A stretch of 6,282 nt of DNA, taken from Caulobacteraceae bacterium. Its GTDB lineage: Bacteria > Pseudomonadota > Alphaproteobacteria > Caulobacterales > Caulobacteraceae. Shown in pieces: positions 1-6,282 of this stretch; the first letter of the stretch is position 1, and each line of letters begins with the position of its first letter. Made by a program: the position numbers and the translations under genes. A model generated the notes under the pieces. That model had not been told where the DNA came from. It ran no database searches and saw only the letters and a list, made by a program, of their open reading frames with translations. The stretch spans positions 1 through 6,282 of the forward strand of contig JAQGII010000227.1 of NCBI GenBank assembly GCA_028291305.1, read 5' to 3'.

Positions 1-521
1 GAGCCCGGCGGCCCCGAGATCAGCACCCGGCTGTTGGCCGGAGCCACCTTGGCGATCAGGCTGCGCAGCTGCTGGGCCGCCTGAGAGTGGCCGATCACCC
101 CGTCCGGCGTCAGGGTCTGCACCCGCAGGCGGCGGTTTTCCCGGCGCAGGGCGGTCGCTTCCAGCGCCCGCTGCACCACCAGCAGCAGCCGGTCCGACTT
201 GAACGGCTTTTCCAGGAAGTCGTAGGCGCCCCGCTTGATGGCGCTGACCGCCGTCTCGATGTTGCCGTGGCCGGAGATCATGATCACCGGCAGGTCGGGA
301 TCCAGCACCTTGACCATGTCGAGCAGTTCCAGGCCGTCCATGCCGCCGCCCTGCATCCAGATGTCGAGCACCAGCAGGGAGGGCTTGCGCGCGCGGATGC
401 CCGCCAGCGCCTCTTCGGAATTGGACGCCGTCCGCACCGCGTAGCCGTCGTCGCTCAGGATCCCGGCGACCAGCTCCCGGATATCGATCTCGTCGTCCAC
501 GACCAGAATGTCGGCGGCCAT
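1..521 (-). CDS. ntrX: Response regulator NtrX (3' partial)
   Basis: NtrC-family response regulator paired with NtrY. Only the first 173 codons are in the window; the reading frame runs off at position 1. It starts MAADILVVDDEIDIRELV, with acidic residues Asp9-Asp10 and phospho-acceptor Asp53 (VLDIWMQGGGMDG, codon 363-365). Ser83 lies in the NtrX-typical SGHGNIETAV and Lys105 in FLEKPF, so the receiver (about 4-120) is complete and looks active. The linker (TALRRENRRLR) leads into the AAA+ domain. The last visible residues, ISGPPG, are the beginning of the Walker A loop. The rest of the AAA+ domain, including the GAFTGA position, and the C-terminal helix-turn-helix (family total about 450-470 residues) lie outside the window. 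LDIWMQGG and SGHGNIETA distinguish it from NtrC. The ATG at 521 is supported by AGAGGA upstream. No defect is seen in the visible part. Confidence 0.95.
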   Translation of the reverse strand, partial: MAADILVVDDEIDIRELVAGILSDDGYAVRTASNSEEALAGIRARKPSLLVLDIWMQGGGMDGLELLDMVKVLDPDLPVIMISGHGNIETAVSAIKRGAYDFLEKPFKSDRLLLVVQRALEATALRRENRRLRVQTLTPDGVIGHSQAAQQLRSLIAKVAPANSRVLISGPPG

Positions 522-532
522 ACGCGAACCCG

Positions 533-538
533 TCCTCT
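533..538 (-). promoter_or_regulatory. Shine-Dalgarno of ntrX (AGAGGA)
   Basis: On the minus strand AGAGGA lies 11 nt upstream of the ntrX ATG (521), inside the 19-nt ntrY-ntrX gap. The spacing is slightly long, but this is the clearest ribosome-binding site in the window. It supports the choice of ATG at 521 as the ntrX start. Confidence 0.6.
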
Positions 539-540
539 AA

Positions 541-2769
541 TTAAGCCACGGCCGCGTTGTGCGAGGCCGTCTCGTCGGTCTTCCGTATCGATGGAAACCG
601 CAAAATCACCTGGGCGCCGGGGCGTTCCGGGGCGTCCTGCATCACCAGGGCGCCGCCGTGCTCCTCCATGATCCGCTTGACGATGGCCAGGCCGAGGCCG
701 GTGCCCTTCTCGCGGGTGGTCACATAGGGCTCGGTCAGCCGGTCGCGGTCCTTGTCCGGCAGGCCGACGCCGTTGTCCTCGATCTCGAACGCGACCTGGC
801 TGTCGTCCGCGACCAGCCGGGCCGTCAGCCGGCCCTGCACGCCGGGATCGGCGGCGCGGCGCGCGGCGATGGCCTCGGCGGCGTTCTTCAGGACATTGGT
901 CAACACCTGGCCGACCATGCGGCTGTCGGCGTGGATCAGGCCCTCCGGCGCCGGCTCGACCATCTCCACGGCGATCTCCGGGCTGGCCACCCGCTGGGCG
1001 AACACGGCCTGGCGCAGCAGTTCGCGCGCGTCGGCCTGCTCGAAGCGCGGCGCCGGCATGCGGGCGAAGGCCGAGAACTCGTCCACCATGCGGCCGATCC
1101 CCTCGACCTGGCGGATAATGGTGTCGGTGCAGCGATCGAATGTCTCCAAATCGCCGACGATCTCGCTGCGGTACTTGCGGCGCAGGCGCTCGGCCGACAG
1201 CTGGATCGGCGTCAGCGGGTTCTTGATCTCGTGGGCGATGCGCCGGGCGACGTCGCGCCAGGCCGCATTGCGCTGGGCGGCCACCAGGCGGGTGATGTCG
1301 TCGAAGGTCAGCACCAGCCCGTCCTCGCCGCGGCCGCTGGCGCGCAGGCGCAGGCGGCGGGTGTCGCCCCGGCGCACGATGTCGATCTCGTCGCCGGCTT
1401 CCTGGCCGCCCTGCCCGGCGCGGGCGGCGACTTCGGACAGCTCGGGAGCCGCTTCGGACAGCAGCCGCCCGATCGTGTGCTCGGCGTCCAGGCCCAGCAG
1501 CACCAGGGCGCGGCGGTTGACCACGGAGATGCGGCCGGTGGAGTCCAGGCCGATGACCCCCGCGCTGACCTCGGCCAGCACCGTCTCGATGAACTGGCGG
1601 CGGGATTCCGCGTCGGTGTTGGCCTGGCGCAGGGCCTTCTGCTGCTCTTGAAGATCGCTCGTCATCCGGTTGAAGGCGCGGGACAGGACGGCGATCTCCT
1701 CGGGGTCGTGCTTGGTCTCGACCCGGGCGTCCAGGTCGCCGCCGGCGACGCGGTCGGCGGCCTGCACCAGGCGGGCGACGGGCGCGGAGATGCTGCTGGC
1801 GGCGGCCATGCCCATCCAGACGGCGCCCACCAGGACCAGCAGGGTCGTCTCGCCGTAGCTGAGGGCGAAGGCGGTCTGGATGCTGCGGCGGCTTCGGTCG
1901 GCCTCGCGGTAGTCGATCAGCGACGCCTCGGCCCGGCGCAGTTGCACCAGCATCCCCGGCGGGACGAAACGGGCGACATAGAGGTAGGCGTCAGGATAGG
2001 CGCGCAGGCGATAGACGGCGCGGAACAGGTCCTGGGATTCGAAGGGCTGGGCGACGATGTCGCGGGTGGCCGATTTCAGCGTGGCCGGCGGCGGCATGAC
2101 GAAGGGCGGCGCGCCCGCCGCCTCAGCGCGGGCCAGGATGCGGCCGTCGCCGTCGATCAGGTAGACGGCGGGAAATTCGTGATAGGCGGCCAGCTGCACC
2201 AGCCCCTGGCTGAAGCGGATCGGGGCGGCCTTCAGCGTCGACGCCGCGTCGTTCAGGTCGCTGGCCATAGCGGTCATGTGCCGCTGCAGAAAGGCCTGCT
2301 GGTCCTCGACGTAGGACTTGTCGACCTTGACCGAATTGTCGATCACCGATTGGACGCGCTGGCTGAACCAGTTGTCCAGGGCGCGGGTGACCAGGGCGCC
2401 GAACACCATGGCCACGACGATGGCGGGGACCACGGCGACCAGGGAGAACAGGGTGACGAAGCGCAGGTGCAGCCGCGCTCCGGCGTCATGCTCCCGGTCG
2501 AACACCAGTTGCAGCACCCGGCGGCCGGCCGCGGCCGACAACAGCAGGATCAGGGCCAGGTTGACGCCCAGGATGATCAGGACGGTGCGGCTGACCGGTC
2601 CGATCGGGCCCGCGCCGGGGGCCGATGACGCCAGATAGACGGCAATGGCCGTCAGCGCCGCGGCAACGCCCCAGCCCAGGCCAAACAGACCAGAGCCCCA
2701 GAAGCGGCTCGGCGGACGGGAAAGGCCCGTTCGTCCCTCGGAGGACTCGCGGTTGAGGGCGCGAAACAT
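541..2769 (-). CDS. ntrY: Membrane sensor histidine kinase NtrY
   Basis: Membrane-anchored sensor kinase of the NtrY-NtrX pair, linked in alphaproteobacteria to nitrogen metabolism, redox/envelope state and cell-cycle or developmental control; its signal is not readable from sequence. With the ATG at 2769 it has 742 residues. Predicted TM segments are at about 29-50, 59-81, 102-127 and 300-323, with an extracytoplasmic sensor region at about 128-299 between TM3 and TM4. A HAMP linker follows (about 324-377, with ISAPVARLVQAAD and FNRMTSDL), then PAS (about 388-493), HisKA and HATPase. The H-box RRIAHEIKNPLTPIQLS gives His513. The N-box is NVLKNAAEA (Asn629), G1 DNGVGLP (666-672) and G2 GTGLGLAI (689-696). 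All are intact. An in-frame TTG at 2805 would add 12 residues (MSLWHSRLGCAA). Neither start has a good Shine-Dalgarno; the ATG is preferred because TTG starts are rarer and the extra residues contain no recognisable domain. It ends 19 nt before ntrX, so the two are almost certainly cotranscribed. Confidence 0.94.
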   Translation of the reverse strand: MFRALNRESSEGRTGLSRPPSRFWGSGLFGLGWGVAAALTAIAVYLASSAPGAGPIGPVSRTVLIILGVNLALILLLSAAAGRRVLQLVFDREHDAGARLHLRFVTLFSLVAVVPAIVVAMVFGALVTRALDNWFSQRVQSVIDNSVKVDKSYVEDQQAFLQRHMTAMASDLNDAASTLKAAPIRFSQGLVQLAAYHEFPAVYLIDGDGRILARAEAAGAPPFVMPPPATLKSATRDIVAQPFESQDLFRAVYRLRAYPDAYLYVARFVPPGMLVQLRRAEASLIDYREADRSRRSIQTAFALSYGETTLLVLVGAVWMGMAAASSISAPVARLVQAADRVAGGDLDARVETKHDPEEIAVLSRAFNRMTSDLQEQQKALRQANTDAESRRQFIETVLAEVSAGVIGLDSTGRISVVNRRALVLLGLDAEHTIGRLLSEAAPELSEVAARAGQGGQEAGDEIDIVRRGDTRRLRLRASGRGEDGLVLTFDDITRLVAAQRNAAWRDVARRIAHEIKNPLTPIQLSAERLRRKYRSEIVGDLETFDRCTDTIIRQVEGIGRMVDEFSAFARMPAPRFEQADARELLRQAVFAQRVASPEIAVEMVEPAPEGLIHADSRMVGQVLTNVLKNAAEAIAARRAADPGVQGRLTARLVADDSQVAFEIEDNGVGLPDKDRDRLTEPYVTTREKGTGLGLAIVKRIMEEHGGALVMQDAPERPGAQVILRFPSIRKTDETASHNAAVA

Positions 2770-2854
2770 CGCGGCGCAGCCTAGGCGGCTGTGCCATAAA
2801 CTCAACAGCTATGTGGCGCGGGCGCCGCAAAAATATCCGTTACCGGGAGGGCGC

Positions 2855-4273
<1,419 letters not shown>

Positions 4274-4298
4274 CTTTCTGGGTTACCCCGGACGCCTG

Positions 4299-5384
4299 CT
4301 ATTGTTCGATGGGTAGCAGGACGCGAAACACGGTACGGCCCGGCTCTGACTCGAAATCGATCAGGCCTCCATGGGCTGCGACTAGTTTTGCGACAAGTGC
4401 GAGACCGAGGCCCGCTCCCATCGCTTTTGAGGTGACAAACGGCTGGAACAGGTCTTCCCGCAGGCGCTCCGGCACGCCGGGCCCGTTGTCCTGCACCCGG
4501 ATCTCCAGCGGCGCGCCCCGCGCGGTCTGGCCGCCGGCGCTGCGCACGCGCACACCGTGACGGTAGGCCGTGGTGATCGTCACCTCGCCGCGCTCGTCTC
4601 CCCGCGAATGGGCCGCCTCGGCGGCGTTCTTCACCAGGTTCAGGAAAATCTGGATCAGCTGGTCCTCGTCGCCCAGGGTGTTGGGCAGCGAGGGGTCGTA
4701 GTGCTCCTTCAACTCCAGGCCGTCGGCCACGCCGTTGATCGCCAGGGCCCGCACGCGGTCCAGCACCACGTGGATGTTGACCGGATCGCGCACCGGCCTG
4801 GCCTCCTCGGAGAAGGCCTCCATCCGATCCACCAGCCGGTGGATGCGGTCGGTCTCGTCGACGATCAGCTGGGCCAGCGGCACGTCTTCGCTCTTGGCCG
4901 CGCCGCGCAGCAGCTGGGCCGCGCCGCGGATGCCCGCCAGCGGGTTCTTGATCTCATGCGCCAGCATCCGGCCCAGGCCCACGACGGACCGCAATCCGGC
5001 CGCGTCGGCCCGGTCGGCCGGCAGGGCGCCGCCGCGCAGGTGCAGGGTCAGCAGCAGGGCGCCGTCGCCCATCGGCGTGGCCGCGCCGTCGGCGGGGAAC
5101 GGCGGATGGTTGAACAGGTGGATTTCCAGCCCGCGCTCGCGCACGAAATTGTCTTCGGCCAGCGCCCGCTCGATCAGCGAGGCGAGGGATGAGCCGGGCG
5201 GCAGGTTGTCGACGAACCGCCCCCGGCTGAGCAGCGCCAGGCCCTGGCCGAACAGCTCCTGGGCGGCCTCGTTGCAGGCCGCCAGTTCGCCCTCCGGGTT
5301 GATGATCAGCGCCGGTTCGGGAATCAGGTCGAAGGCCCCCGCCCTCAGGCGCTCGGACACATCGCGTTTGTGGATCGCGTTCAT
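4299..5384 (-). CDS. ntrB: Nitrogen regulation sensor histidine kinase/phosphatase NtrB
   Basis: Cytoplasmic bifunctional kinase/phosphatase that sets NtrC phosphorylation according to nitrogen status, in the family under control of PII (GlnB/GlnK). The 361 residues contain no membrane segment, as expected. Domains in order are a PAS-type sensor at about 14-115, HisKA dimerisation/phosphotransfer at about 133-193 and HATPase at about 240-358. The H-box LAHEIKNPLAG gives phospho-acceptor His143 (codon 4956-4958). The HE-x-x-N arrangement is the one seen in kinases that also dephosphorylate their partner. The N-box is NLVKNAAEA (Asn253), the G1 box DNGPGVP (299-305), the F-box LFQPFVTSK (312-320) and the G2 box GAGLGLAL (323-330). 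All catalytic boxes are intact. The ATG at 5384 is chosen because it gives the family-typical N-terminus and overlaps the dusB stop. It is followed after 25 nt by ntrC, its cognate regulator. Length and domain order match the usual NtrB (about 350-380 residues). Confidence 0.96.
   Translation of the reverse strand: MNAIHKRDVSERLRAGAFDLIPEPALIINPEGELAACNEAAQELFGQGLALLSRGRFVDNLPPGSSLASLIERALAEDNFVRERGLEIHLFNHPPFPADGAATPMGDGALLLTLHLRGGALPADRADAAGLRSVVGLGRMLAHEIKNPLAGIRGAAQLLRGAAKSEDVPLAQLIVDETDRIHRLVDRMEAFSEEARPVRDPVNIHVVLDRVRALAINGVADGLELKEHYDPSLPNTLGDEDQLIQIFLNLVKNAAEAAHSRGDERGEVTITTAYRHGVRVRSAGGQTARGAPLEIRVQDNGPGVPERLREDLFQPFVTSKAMGAGLGLALVAKLVAAHGGLIDFESEPGRTVFRVLLPIEQ
5381..5384 (-). other. 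ATGA stop/start overlap coupling dusB to ntrB
   Basis: On the minus strand the four bases ATGA contain both the ntrB ATG (5384-5382) and the dusB TGA stop (5383-5381). The sequence just upstream of the ATG (5385-5400) has only a weak purine-rich GGCGGC and no convincing Shine-Dalgarno. NtrB translation therefore probably depends on ribosomes finishing dusB. The overlap is read directly from the sequence; the coupling is inferred. Confidence 0.85.
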
Positions 5385-6282
5385 GCCGCCAGTCGCTCGC
5401 TATGGTCCCACATGGTGCGCAGTCCGGTCCTCACCTCGTCGGGCCGGTCCAGCCGGCACAGGCGGCTCTTGGCCTCGCGCCGGGCGGCCGCCTGGAGGGG
5501 CCAGGGCGCGGCCTCGACGTACCAGCCCAGGTGCTTGCGGAAGACCTTCAGGCCCAGCCGCTCGCCGTAGAACTCCAGGGCCTCGTCGAAGTGGGTCAGG
5601 ACGATGTCCAGCCGCTCGGCGGCGTCCGGCTCGGCCGACGGCCTGCCGTCCAGCGCCGCCTCGATGTCGCGCGCCAGCCACGGCCGGCCATAGGCGCCGC
5701 GTCCGATCATCACCGCGTCGGCCCCCGACTGCTCCAACGCCTGCCTGGCGCTGGCCGCGTCGACGATGTCGCCGTTGACGATCACCGGGATGGAGACGGC
5801 GTCCTTGACCGCGCGCACCGCGCTCCAGTCCGCCTTGCCGGTGTAGAATTGGCAGCGGGTGCGGGCGTGCACGGTGATGGCGGCGGCGCCGCAGGCCTCG
5901 GCCCTGGCCGCCAGCTCCGGCGCATTGACCGTCCGGTCATCCCAGCCCAGCCGCATCTTGACGGTGACCGGCTTGTCCACGGCGTCGACGGCCGCGGCGA
6001 TCAGCGACTGCGCCAGGTGCAGGTCGCGCATCAGGGCGGAGCCGGACAGGACTCCGGTGACTTCCTTGGCCGGACAGCCGAAATTCAGGTCGATGATGTC
6101 GGCCCCGGCCTGCGCGGCCAGTTGGGCGCCGCGGGCCATCCAGCGCGGCTCGCGGCCGACCAGCTGCACCACCATCAGGGGCAGGCCCTCGCCGATGGCC
6201 GCCCGGCGCACGACGTCGGGCCGTCCGCGCGCGAACTCGGACGACGCCACCATCTCGGTCGCCACATAGGCGGCGCCCAGTT
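5381..6282 (-). CDS. dusB: tRNA-dihydrouridine synthase DusB/NifR3 (5' partial)
   Basis: FMN- and NADPH-dependent reduction of uridine to dihydrouridine in the tRNA D-loop region, a cytoplasmic enzyme. The window edge cuts the 5' end: 300 codons are visible, starting in frame at 6280 (LGAAYVATEMVAS). An internal GTG at 6265 could be taken for a start, but the conserved TEMVAS family sequence reads through it, so I treat the gene as running off the window. Bacterial DusB is about 320-335 residues, so roughly 25-40 N-terminal residues, including the first barrel strand, are missing. Visible-residue landmarks are catalytic Cys70 in NFGCPAKEVTG (codon 6074-6076), Lys109 in VKMRLG, His139 in TVHARTR, NGD at 170-172 and the FMN-phosphate motif IGRGAYGRPW around 193-202. 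The helical C-terminal domain carries RKHLGWY around 249-255. The TGA stop overlaps the ntrB start. In alphaproteobacteria this gene is the usual leader of the ntr operon, historically called nifR3. No frameshift or missing key residue is seen. Confidence 0.95.
   Translation of the reverse strand, partial: LGAAYVATEMVASSEFARGRPDVVRRAAIGEGLPLMVVQLVGREPRWMARGAQLAAQAGADIIDLNFGCPAKEVTGVLSGSALMRDLHLAQSLIAAAVDAVDKPVTVKMRLGWDDRTVNAPELAARAEACGAAAITVHARTRCQFYTGKADWSAVRAVKDAVSIPVIVNGDIVDAASARQALEQSGADAVMIGRGAYGRPWLARDIEAALDGRPSAEPDAAERLDIVLTHFDEALEFYGERLGLKVFRKHLGWYVEAAPWPLQAAARREAKSRLCRLDRPDEVRTGLRTMWDHSERLAA

Noticed and set aside
87..671. Plus-strand open frame opposite ntrX and the end of ntrY
   Set aside because: It is antisense to conserved receiver-domain codons and has no recognisable protein features.
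559..2628. A 689-codon open frame on the plus strand opposite ntrY
   Set aside because: It is antisense to a clearly functional NtrY. It has low-complexity G/A/D/H/Q-rich composition and no recognisable domain. It is expected from GC-rich third positions of the minus-strand gene.
2486..2830. Minus-strand 114-codon frame overlapping the ntrY 5' end
   Set aside because: It is out of frame with NtrY, Arg/Pro/Gly-rich and domainless. NtrY's TM segments are encoded in the other frame.
4274..4298. A promoter or NtrC site in the ntrB-ntrC gap
   Set aside because: Only 25 nt, with no -24/-12, -35/-10 or palindromic NtrC-type element visible.
4735..5778. Plus-strand open frame opposite ntrB and dusB, rich in Arg, Ser and Pro
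   Set aside because: The composition is typical of an out-of-frame translation of GC-rich DNA, and it crosses the boundary of two real genes.
5381..6265. dusB as a complete 294-residue protein starting at GTG 6265
   Set aside because: The frame stays open to the window edge (LGAAY), and the conserved TEMVAS segment sits mid-domain in DusB. The real start is therefore outside the window.

Overview
This GC-rich window (roughly two thirds G+C by eye) carries five genes in one co-directional block, all on the minus strand. In transcription order (right to left) they are dusB/nifR3 (5' end cut by the window edge), ntrB, ntrC, ntrY and ntrX (3' end cut by the window edge). This is the classic alphaproteobacterial nitrogen-regulation cluster. 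Gene order, protein style and an NtrC without the GAFTGA motif suggest Caulobacterales (Caulobacter/Phenylobacterium-like). Some Rhodobacterales share the GAFTGA loss, so the order-level call is an inference.

Layout: 6282-5381 is tRNA-dihydrouridine synthase (DusB/NifR3). Its TGA overlaps the ATG of ntrB by 4 nt (5384-5381), which suggests translational coupling. 5384-4299 is NtrB, a soluble PAS histidine kinase. After 25 nt comes NtrC (4273-2855), a response regulator with an AAA+ and a Fis-type DNA-binding domain. After a gap of up to 85 nt comes NtrY (2769-541), a membrane histidine kinase with four predicted TM segments, HAMP and PAS. After 19 nt comes NtrX (521 to beyond position 1), with a complete receiver domain and the beginning of its AAA+ domain. 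No non-coding stretch exceeds 100 nt. I see no RNA genes, mobile elements, CRISPR arrays or long repeats.

How they work together: NtrB and NtrC form the cytoplasmic nitrogen-status two-component pair, normally gated by PII proteins. NtrY and NtrX form a paralogous pair with a membrane-anchored sensor. DusB modifies tRNA and is the conserved leading gene of the operon. The operon promoter probably lies upstream of dusB, outside the window.

The point most worth attention is that NtrC keeps its phospho-acceptor Asp, Walker A, Walker B and arginine-finger region. It has, however, an in-frame loss of about 8 residues that removes the GAFTGA sigma54-contact loop, and its second (pre-sensor I) loop has also diverged. 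It therefore looks like an NtrC that no longer works through sigma54. The rest of the window is ordinary, and I do not see a wholly new system.
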